From Agaribacillus sp965228415 (GTDB lineage: Bacteria > Bacteroidota > Bacteroidia > Cytophagales > Cyclobacteriaceae): a stretch of DNA of 64,000 nucleotides. The translations under genes were made by a program, and so were the position numbers. The notes under the pieces were generated by a model, which saw only the letters and a list, made by a program, of their open reading frames with translations, had not been told where the DNA came from and ran no database searches. Shown in pieces: positions 28,101 to 36,111 of this stretch (position 1 is the first letter of the stretch; each line of letters starts with the position of its first letter). Where the stretch lies: assembly GCA_965228415.1 (NCBI GenBank), contig OZ245814.1, positions 2,728,001 through 2,792,000 on the forward strand, in the 5' to 3' direction.

Positions 28101-28735
28101 TCAATGCCCGAAATCAGGGTAACATTAATGGTACTTTCATTTCCAACCACCCTTTCGACAGTTTCGAAACCAATGGAAGAAAAGACAAGCGTTTGTCCCG
28201 GCTCTACCAATATCCGGTAAAATCCATCAAGATCGGTGACAGTTCCTTTAATCGTACCTTTGATCGTAACGTTGGCTCCCGGCAAGGCCGCGCCGTTTTC
28301 ATCGACGACTTTTCCTTCTATCTCTACCTCTTCCAAAATGATCTTTTCTTCACTTTTCTTCCTCTTTATAGTCCCAACGTTAATGATGTTATTGATTCTT
28401 TTGAATTTGAGATCGGCCTGTTTTGATACTTCTTTCAACAGGTTGTACAGATTCTCGTTGACCCGATTACTTCGCAGGTGGATAATCTTATCGACGTTTT
28501 TGTCATATCGGGCAAAGGTAAAGGCTGTTTCATTTTCAATTAAATGAAACAATGTCCCCAGGTGAACGTCCTGAGAATTCAGGTTTAAATCTAGTTGGAC
28601 CTTCCTGAGTTCGGTTACGCGCTGTCCTTCGGCTGTTGAAGCCATGAGCAGATTCAGGAACAAGCATTGGCACAAAACCCCATAAACAGTACATTTAAAC
28701 ATAATAATAAGTATGCGTAAAAGTTTTATTTTCAT
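25163..28735 (-). CDS. SusC-like TonB-dependent transporter with STN domain (PUL 1)
   Basis: The 1190-residue outer-membrane protein has, in order: signal peptide (about 1-37), STN signalling domain (about 45-120), carboxypeptidase-regulatory-like domain (about 138-210), a TonB-box-like SEVVVTALGI (215-224), a plug (about 230-355, with SISVLKGASATALYGARGANGVIMIT) and a beta-barrel ending in aromatic NITLDF. SusC imports oligosaccharides using TonB energy. The STN domain marks it as a transducer that can touch a FecR-type anti-sigma factor in the periplasm, and exactly such a gene lies 129 bp upstream with its sigma factor beyond. So substrate transport should induce PUL 1. The second SusC in the window lacks this STN domain. 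Confidence 0.94.
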   Translation of the reverse strand: MKIKLLRILIIMFKCTVYGVLCQCLFLNLLMASTAEGQRVTELRKVQLDLNLNSQDVHLGTLFHLIENETAFTFARYDKNVDKIIHLRSNRVNENLYNLLKEVSKQADLKFKRINNIINVGTIKRKKSEEKIILEEVEIEGKVVDENGAALPGANVTIKGTIKGTVTDLDGFYRILVEPGQTLVFSSIGFETVERVVGNESTINVTLISGIERLSEVVVTALGISKEKRALGYSVDNVDSERLNYTGEANMLLNLAGKAAGVQVQGSANGVDGTPRVLIRGVTSLSADNQPLYVLDGMPLQSNRSLSEDLFTPGNGSDFGNPLSDINPNDIESISVLKGASATALYGARGANGVIMITTKKGKSGQKGIGVTYSGSFTFQNPLTLPDVQTEYGQGFNGEFEYVDGNGGGTRESDVRLWGPRYEGQQIAQWDPLTNEPIVKEWKPYGKDNLKNFFETGHSYLNNVSMTHVGESSNTRISIGHQDIEGIVPNTGLERITGSLNSTIQLGEKLSATITATGSKMTSDNRSAYGFFAGAFWNALFIPTNIDIRDLRNHKDEFGNRRSFYRGGPNPYWDLLENVNPSTRRRFSGGLNLTYELTDWLSVQGSLFEDRNSTEYERITAKHAFNNGEYQEGFNFNEELNAEARLNFNKDVIEEFNVGAMIGTATRREKSINKFARTEGGLLVREVYNLSNSANSPIVNNTRSEKEVNSVFGSVDLNYKNIAFLTFTGRNDWSSTLPEDEWSFFYPSVSGSFVFSDVLNINERILSFGKVRASWAKVGNDTQPYSLDRFISREAVSFNGQPVLGLGSGTRNFIPAVTLKPEESTSFEIGTELYFLNDKVRLDVAYYNNESSNQLVRVENAWERGARFAFINAGTITNKGWEVKLDVTPVKNNNFSWDVSLNWSRNRGTVSGFPEELVPFKHIAAWFGPEIRATNGEPYGHMVGFEYFRDTQDALENVPNMAEDFAAFGYTAEGNIYGTGKVLTRNGFPMHNQWRGTRDLGVSAPLDWTGGIFNTINYKNFQLSFLFDFRSGGHVISTTQIYMLRYGMLTESAGTNADGGFVRDDVADGGGFLFDGIDVETGQPNTTKISTQDLYSGWNFPTETFTTPATNIKLKELSIGYRVPADVVSKVGIAGARVSLIGRNLWLIKNNLNGIDSETASMGPLNNGAGFETGSLPNTRSYGFNITLDF

Positions 28736-28864
28736 AACTTTACTGGATTTAATTATACAATAGATTAAATTTAAGTAGCCCTGGCCGGGGCTACTCCGGT
28801 GGTTCAGGCACTATGCTTGAACTACCGGTAATTTTTATAATAGTTATGTTCGCAGGCTAAAATT

Positions 28865-29935
28865 TTAGTTAAACATAATTTTTATTTTATCTCCATCTAT
28901 CTCAAATTTAAAGTCAGAGGAGAAACTTAAATTTCGAAGAATGTATTCAAGTGATCGGTTTTGAAACTCTCCGGAATATCGTTGATTTCTTTGTTGCGGA
29001 TCCTGATAGATTACCTCAAATTCCACCTGATAACTTTTCTCAAGCTTTTTGATAACCTGTTGAAAGGGTACATTTTTGAAATATATAATGCCGTCTTTCC
29101 AGCCAACTACCTCTTTTACATCAAAATGATTCAGTTGCTGTCCATCGGGGCTCAGCGACAGTTTTTCTCCCGGTTTCAGGATCACTTGCTCTTTTTCGGC
29201 AAGGTAGGCGCTACGCTCTGAGAGGTACATATCCCCTGCTCTACCAACAATGACACTTCCTTCCACTAGTGCAATCTCTACCTTACCCCCGGTGCCAGGC
29301 TCAGTATTAACGTTAAAAGAGGTGCCTAAAGCCGTTGTGCTAATGCCGTCCGAAATAACGGTAAAAGGACGGTTTTTATCTTTTTCAATCACAAAATAAG
29401 CCTCACCTTCCAGGGTTACGGTTCTGCGATCCGGATCAAAGTTTTTAAGGTATCTTATTTTGCTACCGGCATTCAAAATAACTTCGCTCCCATCTGTCAG
29501 CCTGACCATCAGCCTTTCAGAGGGGGAAGTAGACTTCTCCACATAGTCATTTTGATTCAATGCCTGCTCCTGTGGTTTAAAAAAATCAGTTTGCTTCACA
29601 AAAAGAATAGATACCGCCATCAAGACCGAGATCCCAGCGGCTATTTTCAACCAAAAAGGAAATAGAGACGAGTTCCCGGAGCCCTCTGTCAACGGCCTTG
29701 TGCTTTCCTCAGCTTTTGGACGGGTTCCGTAAATATCATGGGTAATCTTATCAAATAATACCTTTGAATCCCAGTTTGTTTCCTTTTCGGCGTATTCGGG
29801 ATTATTAAAGTACCCCTTCAAACTTTCTGCTATTTCATCCGATAACTCTCCCGAATAATACCATGTTATAATTTTATCCACCTCCGCCGGTGAGCAATTA
29901 CCATTAAAAAATCTTTCCAGCAATTTTTTGTCCAT
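28865..29935 (-). CDS. FecR-type anti-sigma factor
   Basis: The 356-residue protein has a cytoplasmic N-terminal anti-sigma region (LLERFFNGNCSPAEVDKIITW), one membrane helix (about 93-112), a periplasmic FecR domain (about 125-230, with VILNAGSKIRYLKNF and VTLEGEAYFVIEKD) and a C-terminal DUF4974/STN-like domain (about 285-353). It should hold the ECF sigma factor inactive until the STN domain of the neighbouring SusC signals that substrate is present. It lies between that SusC gene and the divergent sigma gene, the usual order in Bacteroidota PULs. Its first codons and leader are duplicated in decayed form at 33531-33660. Confidence 0.93.
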   Translation of the reverse strand: MDKKLLERFFNGNCSPAEVDKIITWYYSGELSDEIAESLKGYFNNPEYAEKETNWDSKVLFDKITHDIYGTRPKAEESTRPLTEGSGNSSLFPFWLKIAAGISVLMAVSILFVKQTDFFKPQEQALNQNDYVEKSTSPSERLMVRLTDGSEVILNAGSKIRYLKNFDPDRRTVTLEGEAYFVIEKDKNRPFTVISDGISTTALGTSFNVNTEPGTGGKVEIALVEGSVIVGRAGDMYLSERSAYLAEKEQVILKPGEKLSLSPDGQQLNHFDVKEVVGWKDGIIYFKNVPFQQVIKKLEKSYQVEFEVIYQDPQQRNQRYSGEFQNRSLEYILRNLSFSSDFKFEIDGDKIKIMFN

Positions 29936-30303
29936 TAGTACTACTTTATTTAAGTATTTTTTGGCTTAAACTTCTGTCTTTACCCTATATATCCGATTTG
30001 TACTGCATTTACTTAAATAATTAAAAAAAAATAACCCGATGGCCACAAAATTGGCGCGCTGAAAGTAATATCAGGGTGATAATTCTTTAAATTCAAAAAA
30101 TAATATCTTAAGTTTGATTATTAGCAAGAGAATATTTTATTACTGATTGAATATCACGGAGAAATAATTTTTCCACTGGAGGAAGGCAAAACACAGCCCA
30201 CAGTAACATGAATACACTGGTCTCCATGGAGTGAATTTTAGGACCATTTTACCCAAAACGTAAAACCATTGAGCATTGAGGGTCAATTAGTTAATAATGT
30301 AAT
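29936..30303. promoter_or_regulatory. Divergent control region between fecR and sigma gene
   Basis: This 368-bp AT-rich stretch separates two divergent regulatory genes and must hold both promoters. Toward fecR there are two blocks, TTACCCTATATATCC (29980-29994) and ATTTACTTAAATAA (30007-30020). Both recur with the same 27-bp spacing at 33608 and 33635, which suggests a promoter or binding site under selection or recently copied. No other gene is seen in the region. Confidence 0.5.
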
Positions 30304-30897
30304 ATGATAAACGGCAAAACACCTGATACCGAATTAACCAAATTACTTAAAGGCGGTTCCTATGCGGCTTTTGAAATACTCTATCAAAGGTATAGTAAAG
30401 GAGTTTATCTAACGGCAAAAAAGTTTCATCTGTCCCATGAAAATGCGGAGAATATTGTTCAGGATGTTTTTTTAAAGGTCTGGGAGAAAAAAGAAAATAT
30501 AAAAACAGGGCATTCTTTTTTTGCCTACCTGTTCACGATAGCAAAAAATGCGATTTTCAAAGAATCGAAGAAAAAAATATTTGTTACGCTGAAAGAGGAT
30601 TATCAATTGGAAAATCCGTTGATTGTATCCGGTCAAGCCGAGCACCAATTGTTAAAGGAAGATTTTAGAGGCCAATATCAGGAAGCCATTCGTAAGCTAA
30701 CACCTATTAAAAGAAAGGTATTCATCCTTCGTTTTCACCTGGGATTAAATAATCAGGAAGTAGCGGATCGGCTGGGACTGTCAAAAAGAACAGTGGAAAG
30801 CCATATACATCAACTAAAATCCACCATACGGGAACGCCTGGGAAAAGAATATCACTCCATCTACATGTTCCTGATCCTATCTATTCTTGGCCATTAA
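30304..30897 (+). CDS. ECF-type RNA polymerase sigma factor
   Basis: The 197-residue protein has sigma-70 region 2 (about 22-90: AAFEILYQRYSKGVYLTAKKF and NIVQDVFLKVWEKKENI) and region 4 (about 125-182, with the helix-turn-helix NQEVADRLGLSKRTVESHIH). There is no region 3, as in all ECF factors. It directs polymerase to PUL promoters when the FecR anti-sigma factor releases it. It is divergent from fecR, and no partner gene follows on its own strand. The likely target is the susC promoter of PUL 1, possibly also the fecR leader blocks. The C-terminal tail after region 4 is short and hydrophobic. Confidence 0.93.
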   Translation: MINGKTPDTELTKLLKGGSYAAFEILYQRYSKGVYLTAKKFHLSHENAENIVQDVFLKVWEKKENIKTGHSFFAYLFTIAKNAIFKESKKKIFVTLKEDYQLENPLIVSGQAEHQLLKEDFRGQYQEAIRKLTPIKRKVFILRFHLGLNNQEVADRLGLSKRTVESHIHQLKSTIRERLGKEYHSIYMFLILSILGH

Positions 30898-30973
30898 GAT
30901 ATAATAGGCTATACCGGTTTAAAGACAGTGCCTATCGTTTTTATTACCTCCGTTGATGGTATCGTTTGCCGCT

Positions 30974-32053
30974 TTAATCACGAAACAGGGCTTCATTGAG
31001 TTTGTAAGACAGCAGGTAATGATCATTTAATGCAACCAAAGTATGATCTGAAACCAGAAAACTGTTTATTTTTTTCTCCATGTGATCAGGAATGTAAAAA
31101 CTGAATTTATATTTACCCTCCCGCAAATTGTAAACATCAATAACCGCGGACTGATCAAATATCCGCCTGTCTTCATTTCCGGCCAAAAGGTTGGAGTTAA
31201 TAAACAACCAATTTCCGAAAACATTGCATTTTTTGTTTACCACCAGGGGCGGTGCTGCCATGGTCAGGGTATTGCCCGATGCCACGTTGGCGACTTTGAT
31301 CTGCGCTTCACTAATTGTATCGATAGTGTTGGCCTTGTATAACAAATTCAAACTGGTATCTATACACATAAATTGGTTGCGGTAGAAATACACGTATACC
31401 AATTTTGCCAAATGCTTGTTGTAAATCAACATCCCATCAGTGCAGAATATTCCATTAACCTGCTTTTCCAACAGGTTATTGGCGTATTTAAGTTGTGATG
31501 GTGATACTGTTTTTTTCGCCAGTACATTTTCATAATGTTGTGTACCCGTCGCCCGAAGGACGAAGGATTTTTTGGCCACCGGAATTGCTTCTATAAAGTA
31601 GGTGCTGTCATACATATAACGGCTGGCATGCCAATCACCCACTTTACCGCTGTAAATAAAGGGCATTGTGCCATCCATTAAATAAAAATCGGGAGAATCC
31701 ACTTTCACCAATATTGATTTGAATGTTATATTTTCCACCTCCAATTGCACATGTTGGGTATCTTTCAATGAGGTATTTGCCACTAAAAGGTGCGTAGGAG
31801 CAGTGTTGTTGCCCAGGTAGATATCATTAGAAGACGCACCTGCGAAGTAATAGGAGTTGTACTTAATATTCAATGTATCAGATGACACAATGGCATTGGC
31901 ATGAAAGGTCCGGTTGAAGCTGTTGTGCTGATACCTGCGATCATGTATGCTGGAATTTATGAATAGCAGGTAAACAGCCATTAAGCTAAGACATAATACG
32001 GCTACGGTTAAAATAATGACATTTCGTTTCATGTGTTCATAATTTATTTTCAT
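30974..32053 (-). CDS. Membrane-anchored protein of unknown function in DUF6520/MauE cassette
   Basis: I do not recognise a named domain in this 359-residue protein. One N-terminal hydrophobic helix (about 12-32) should anchor it with the rest outside the cytoplasm. The body is rich in beta-strand-like repeats (SNDIYLGNNTAPTHLL, FYLMDGTMPFIYSGK, YNLREGKYKFSFYIPD) that could fold as a beta-propeller. An in-frame ATG seven codons in (32032) is an alternative start. It lies downstream of, and on the same strand as, the four-cysteine peptide gene and the MauE-like gene, though a hairpin and 210 bp of GC-rich DNA separate it from them. A role in presenting or processing the peptide is only an inference. 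Confidence 0.6.
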   Translation of the reverse strand: MKINYEHMKRNVIILTVAVLCLSLMAVYLLFINSSIHDRRYQHNSFNRTFHANAIVSSDTLNIKYNSYYFAGASSNDIYLGNNTAPTHLLVANTSLKDTQHVQLEVENITFKSILVKVDSPDFYLMDGTMPFIYSGKVGDWHASRYMYDSTYFIEAIPVAKKSFVLRATGTQHYENVLAKKTVSPSQLKYANNLLEKQVNGIFCTDGMLIYNKHLAKLVYVYFYRNQFMCIDTSLNLLYKANTIDTISEAQIKVANVASGNTLTMAAPPLVVNKKCNVFGNWLFINSNLLAGNEDRRIFDQSAVIDVYNLREGKYKFSFYIPDHMEKKINSFLVSDHTLVALNDHYLLSYKLNEALFRD

Positions 32054-32263
32054 TGGTCACATGGAACCTCGCATATTATTACCCTTCCCTGTGCCTCCGC
32101 TAGCACCTCCGCCTTTGGCTGACGAAGTAGCCTACGGCGTACGCAGTCCGCAGAGTAGCTTTCTCCGGTTTCTTACGCTTTAGCTTCAGCGACACGCGGT
32201 GTGTGTCGATTACGTCATACTCGGTTTCATGTAATTGGCGGTTAAAAATTGGCTTGTCCGGAA

Positions 32264-32291
32264 GAAGTTGGTGCGGTATGGCACCAACTTC
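32264..32291 (-). terminator. Perfect 11-bp hairpin after the small peptide gene
   Basis: GAAGTTGGTGC and GCACCAACTTC pair perfectly around a 6-base loop, 27 bp beyond the stop of the peptide gene. Adjacent A/T runs make it usable in either direction. It probably limits read-through into the 359-residue gene, letting the small peptide be made in excess. Confidence 0.55.
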
Positions 32292-32318
32292 TTTAAAATA
32301 AAAACAGATTAATCCACA

Positions 32319-32585
32319 TTAAGGAGTTGGCGTCCACAATATAGTCTGACATCCGCCCCCCAGGGTGGCATCAAACGCAGGATTGCTACCGTTATTGACC
32401 GTACATCTGGCCCAAAATGGATTAAGTACCGGCGTACAATTATCCTGATCGGTCATGGCTATATTGCAAGTCGCAGCCTGGTACGTAGCAACGATTTTAC
32501 CACTAGAGGTCGCGCTGGAAATAAAGGCCGTTCCAAAGGCCAAAACAAAAGCCAAAACGGCAAACACACTTTTTAAAGATTTCAT
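32319..32585 (-). CDS. Small secreted four-cysteine protein, DUF6520-like
   Basis: The start is the ATG at 32585, giving 88 residues (MKSLKSVFAVLAF...); an upstream extension to 32711 reads as noncoding and would bury the signal peptide. A signal peptide (about 1-26) precedes a mature part of about 60 residues with four cysteines (C40, C50, C61, C79) and a Pro/Trp-rich end (TILWTPTP). The pattern resembles the DUF6520 small proteins of Bacteroidota, which have no assigned function. The upstream gene encodes a MauE-like redox membrane protein, so its cysteines are plausible disulfide substrates. Being tiny, exported and followed by its own hairpin, it may be abundant. It is either a peptide signal or effector, or a small structural envelope protein. 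Confidence 0.72.
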   Translation of the reverse strand: MKSLKSVFAVLAFVLAFGTAFISSATSSGKIVATYQAATCNIAMTDQDNCTPVLNPFWARCTVNNGSNPAFDATLGGGCQTILWTPTP

Positions 32586-32771
32586 AATTTTAAGTTTGAT
32601 TAAATGGCCTACTCTGTTTGCAGGTTTTCGGTTTCCCCTGATCTTATTGCAATAAAATATCTTTGATAGCAAACGATTTGCTTTCCTGATAGCCGATTCT
32701 GAACAATTCAAAACCCAGCTTAAATATTTTTAACAGAATGTTGTATTTCTTTCCCTTTTGGACAATCCCTG

Positions 32772-33206
32772 CTAATCCCCCACCACTTGACTGTTTCTGT
32801 GAAGCGGTGTATGCAGGATAATGCCAATCAAACCCAGCACCACAAATCCGATGTTAAATATCAAATGTTCTTTCCAGCCCATACTGTCCAGTACGCCACC
32901 GCAGGCGCAGGGAATTTTCTCGCTGAACTGTAAAATGGCAACGATATACGCGGTAAACATCACCATCAGGCTGAAGGCCATATACAGGCCGATCGAGCGG
33001 ACACGCGGAAAAGCCAACATGCCCGCTATCAACAGTTCAATGGAAGGGACAACCCATGCCACAAGTTCAGCAAAGTTGGTTAACAACGGCGACTGGCCAA
33101 TTTGGACGGTGAATTTCTCGACATCCATCAATTTCATGACAGCGGCATAAGTGAATAGAAAGATGAATAGGAAACAAATGATTTCGAGGGCGATCTTTTT
33201 TTTCAT
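32772..33206 (-). CDS. MauE/DoxX-family redox-associated membrane protein
   Basis: The 144-residue protein has four membrane helices (about 7-27, 46-65, 73-93 and 116-136) and a conserved KIPCACGG motif between helices three and four. That layout is typical of the MauE branch of the DoxX/VKOR-like group, which supports disulfide formation or cysteine-redox maturation in the periplasm. It precedes the four-cysteine peptide gene by 186 bp on the same strand, making the peptide its natural client. There is no methylamine dehydrogenase in the window, so the MauE name describes the fold only. Confidence 0.8.
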   Translation of the reverse strand: MKKKIALEIICFLFIFLFTYAAVMKLMDVEKFTVQIGQSPLLTNFAELVAWVVPSIELLIAGMLAFPRVRSIGLYMAFSLMVMFTAYIVAILQFSEKIPCACGGVLDSMGWKEHLIFNIGFVVLGLIGIILHTPLHRNSQVVGD

Positions 33207-33530
33207 GGTTTAACTGGTTAATCGGTTAATTCATTTTCATCGGTACCTTCGCTTACACCGGCGACTGGCTTCATCAACCAAATCATCGGGCAGTGTGGTT
33301 TTATCGGAGAAGACGGCTCGGCCATCACCTATGCCATCCTTTCTCCTGCTCCTTTGAATTAGAATAATTAGTTTGCTTCCTCGACTATTTGAGATTGCCC
33401 ATTATTGGAGTTTTTTCTTTCCTTCCGGTTGTCCATAGCCAATAACTTCTTACCCAGCGATGTAAAATTACGCCCATAAAAATCAACCTAGATAGATTTT
33501 GTACCCATTAGCCGGACTGTTGATAATCTA

Positions 33531-33660
33531 CATTAAAAAATCTTTCCAATAATTTTAATTCGTTCTCCCTTTTTATTTTTGGTGAATACCGGCATCTGCC
33601 GATGTCCTTACCCTATATATCCAGATCGCGTCGTATTTACTTAAATAAATAAAAAAAAAT
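33531..33660 (-). pseudogene. Relic of a fecR start and promoter
   Basis: Three blocks match the live fecR leader in order and spacing. The 18-base CATTAAAAAATCTTTCCA at 33531 matches 29902, TTACCCTATATATCC at 33608 matches 29980, and ATTTACTTAAATAA at 33635 matches 30007. On the minus strand the first block still reads LLERFFN, the start of the anti-sigma factor, but the ATG position is lost and a stop follows within nine codons. It is a decayed duplicate in direct orientation about 3.6 kb from the original. Confidence 0.65.
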
Positions 33661-34073
33661 GTACGAATTATTTTGAGGTAGCACCTGGCCATTCGCCCCG
33701 GTCTATCGCTATTGAAACCGATAGCCTTCTCCATTATTTGAAATGCCAACCCCCATCCCACCTAAATTTAAAAATATTTTTGTTTGTAGTAATCATTGGT
33801 GGGATAAAGATTAAAAAGATTTGCTGTGCAAAGATTCGGCCGGCGCCGGTGTTGATGGCATAAGGGCTTACATTTGATCATCAGGATTGGCTATTATTTC
33901 ATCACCGCTAAAGGCAGGCAAACGCAACTTTTATTTATCGGTTTAGTGCGTGTGATTTTGATGATCTTTTTTTAAGCTTTAAATTGGCATCTGAAAAAGT
34001 AAGACTTCAGGTACTATTAAAACAAGTAGGCACCTACATGGGTTACCCTCAAAGATGCCAGGCTCAAATAGTT

Positions 34074-34109
34074 GAAGTTACGCGCATTGTGTTAATAAAA
34101 AATAACTTC
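34074..34109. promoter_or_regulatory. Inverted repeat before the fucose operon
   Basis: GAAGTTA and TAACTTC are separated by 22 bases and end 7 bp before the dehydrogenase start. The position suits a repressor or activator site controlling the operon, but arms of seven bases are weak evidence. Confidence 0.3.
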
Positions 34110-34116
34110 GACATTT

Positions 34117-35130
34117 ATGAAATACATTGTCTGTGAGGAACCCGGAAAATTTTCATTAAAGGAAAAGGCAGCACCTAACACAAAAGCCGGCGAGGCATTG
34201 GTAAAGATCAGGAAAGTTGGGATCTGCGGCACTGACTTACATGCTTATGCAGGTAATCAACCGTTCTTCACATATCCGCGGATTTTAGGTCATGAGCTGG
34301 CGGCAGAAGTATTGGAGGTAAACGACGACAATGCCGGAATAACCGTTGGGGAGCAGGTAATTGTCATGCCTTATTTGAATTGTGGTCAATGTGTTGCCTG
34401 CCGTCAGGGAAAAACAAACTGCTGCACCAATCTCCAGGTACTGGGCATACATACCGATGGCGGCATGCAGGAAATAGTCTCTTTGCCAACCAACATTTTG
34501 ATTCCTGCCCCCAAGCTGACCTTTGAGGAAATGGCTATTGTGGAACCCCTGGCCATTGGAGCCCATGCCGTCAGAAGAGCCAATTTATCCGCTGACGAAA
34601 CAATTGTGGTGATAGGCTGCGGTCCCATTGGACTGGGCCTGATGAAACTGGCCCAGCTTTCAGGAGCCAACGTAATAGCCATCGACGTTAACGACGAAAG
34701 ACTGACCTATGCTCAAACGAAAATCGGTGTAGATATGATCGTGAATGCTACAAATGAACCTGTAGCGGAGGTGAAAAAACTGACAGGTGGGGATATGGCC
34801 ACCGCAGTATTCGATGCTACAGGACATAGGGGCGCCCTGGAATCGGGAATTAACTACATGTCACATGGAGGCCGTTATGTATTAGTCGGATTATCAAAAG
34901 GTGATTTGAATTTCAACCACCCGACTATTCATGCCAAAGAAACTACTTTAATGTGCAGTCGCAATGCTACATTTGAAGACTTCAGACAGGTTATCAACGT
35001 GTTGGAAACAGGGCGCTTTCCCACCGGATCTTTCATTACCCACCAGGTTCCGTTCACAGACATGATCGCAAATTTTGATAGCTGGACAAATCCTGCAACA
35101 GGCGTCATCAAAGCCATGGTAGATTTTTAA
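34117..35130 (+). CDS. Zinc-dependent dehydrogenase, probable L-fucose dehydrogenase
   Basis: The 337-residue cytoplasmic enzyme is a medium-chain alcohol dehydrogenase. Catalytic zinc ligands are Cys37 (GICGTDLHAY) and His59-Glu60 (GHE). The structural zinc site is Cys89, Cys92, Cys95 and Cys103 (CGQCVACRQGKTNCC). The nucleotide-binding loop is GCGPIGLG at about 168-175. Members oxidise sugars or polyols with NAD(P). Followed by a lactonase and a mutarotase, the best fit is oxidation of L-fucose to L-fucono-lactone, the first step of the non-phosphorylating pathway. L-galactose or L-rhamnose would be chemically similar. It begins the operon and has 42 bp to the next gene. Confidence 0.8.
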   Translation: MKYIVCEEPGKFSLKEKAAPNTKAGEALVKIRKVGICGTDLHAYAGNQPFFTYPRILGHELAAEVLEVNDDNAGITVGEQVIVMPYLNCGQCVACRQGKTNCCTNLQVLGIHTDGGMQEIVSLPTNILIPAPKLTFEEMAIVEPLAIGAHAVRRANLSADETIVVIGCGPIGLGLMKLAQLSGANVIAIDVNDERLTYAQTKIGVDMIVNATNEPVAEVKKLTGGDMATAVFDATGHRGALESGINYMSHGGRYVLVGLSKGDLNFNHPTIHAKETTLMCSRNATFEDFRQVINVLETGRFPTGSFITHQVPFTDMIANFDSWTNPATGVIKAMVDF

Positions 35131-35172
35131 ACAAAAAACAAATCAGTATAAATTATTAATACAATTAATACA

Positions 35173-36003
35173 ATGGTAATAGACTCACATCAACATTTTT
35201 GGAAATACGACCCACAAAAACACAGCTGGATTAACGACAAAATGTCAAGGCTTAAACAGGATTTCTTACCGACTCATTTGCAAAAAGAATTTAGTGCCAA
35301 TGGTATTTCAGGATGCATAGCAGTCCAGGCCGATCAATCTGAAGCGGAAACAGAATTCCTGCTGGCGCTCGCCGATCAGAATTCATTCATTAAGGGCGTA
35401 GTAGGGTGGGTTGATCTGAGAAGTGAGCAGGTGGAAGAAAGGCTATCCCACTTTTCCAAGTTCCCAAAACTAGTTGGATTTCGCCACGTAGTGCAGGACG
35501 AGCCCGATAACAATTTTGTGTTGAGGGAGGAATTTAAAAGAGGTGTGAGCCTGCTTTCGAAGTATGGATTGACTTATGACATATTGATTTATCCAACACA
35601 AATGCCAGCCGCCAATAAAATAGTGGAAGCCTTCCCCGATCAAAAATTTGTAATTGATCACCTGGCCAAACCCTACATCAAAAAAGGCACTATAGAACCC
35701 TGGAAGACCGAATTAAAATCCCTTGCCGCGAAGGATAACGTCTATTGTAAAGTTTCAGGCATGGTTACCGAAGCTGACTGGCAACAATGGCAATATGATG
35801 ATTTTGTTCCATATCTGGATGCTACCTTCGAACTCTTTGGGCCTGACAGGATCATGTTCGGCTCTGACTGGCCTGTATGTTTGCTGGCGGGTGAATATTC
35901 GGAAGTAAAAGCCATCGTTGAAAAATATATAGCCGCCTTAAGTGAGGATGAAAAATCAAAGGTTATGGGGGGTACCGCACAGATATTTTACGGTATCAGC
36001 TAA
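35173..36003 (+). CDS. Amidohydrolase-family lactonase, probable L-fuconolactonase
   Basis: The 276-residue protein is an amidohydrolase-2 type TIM barrel. It starts MVIDSHQHFW with the HxH metal-site motif (His6, His8), and carries FVIDHLAKPYIK (a further His), VYCKVSGM and the FGSDWPVC signature with its catalytic Asp near the C-terminus. This branch includes L-fuconolactonases and L-rhamnonolactonases, which open the lactone made by the dehydrogenase. It follows that gene by 42 bp and precedes the mutarotase by 108 bp. The next enzymes, a sugar-acid dehydratase and an aldolase or dehydrogenase, are not in the window. Confidence 0.82.
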   Translation: MVIDSHQHFWKYDPQKHSWINDKMSRLKQDFLPTHLQKEFSANGISGCIAVQADQSEAETEFLLALADQNSFIKGVVGWVDLRSEQVEERLSHFSKFPKLVGFRHVVQDEPDNNFVLREEFKRGVSLLSKYGLTYDILIYPTQMPAANKIVEAFPDQKFVIDHLAKPYIKKGTIEPWKTELKSLAAKDNVYCKVSGMVTEADWQQWQYDDFVPYLDATFELFGPDRIMFGSDWPVCLLAGEYSEVKAIVEKYIAALSEDEKSKVMGGTAQIFYGIS

Positions 36004-36111
36004 AGGTAAAATCAGATCAGAATACACCAGGTTTTTGTGATTGACGAAAAACCGGTATCACTGATGTCTGATAAACTCATTGTATCGAAGTAATCTAAAA
36101 ATATAGTTAAT

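Larger units (their letters stand above)
33207..34116. other. 910-bp gene-poor region with gene relics
   Basis: No intact gene is visible. About 33243-33360 has an open + strand frame ending FIGEDGSAITYAILSPAPLN and then a stop, with a coding-like composition but no start codon; it may be the tail of a lost gene. At 33531-33660 there is a degraded copy of the fecR start and leader. The rest is AT-rich, and its last 50 bp contain an inverted repeat before the dehydrogenase gene. Confidence 0.45.

Noticed and set aside
32586..32711. Longer N-terminus for the four-cysteine peptide
   Set aside because: The extra 42 residues would put the signal peptide in the middle of the protein. The ATG at 32585 gives a normal signal peptide.
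33573..33761. 62-codon gene on the - strand
   Set aside because: It runs across the decayed fecR leader copy and its AT-rich promoter blocks, so it is a chance frame.
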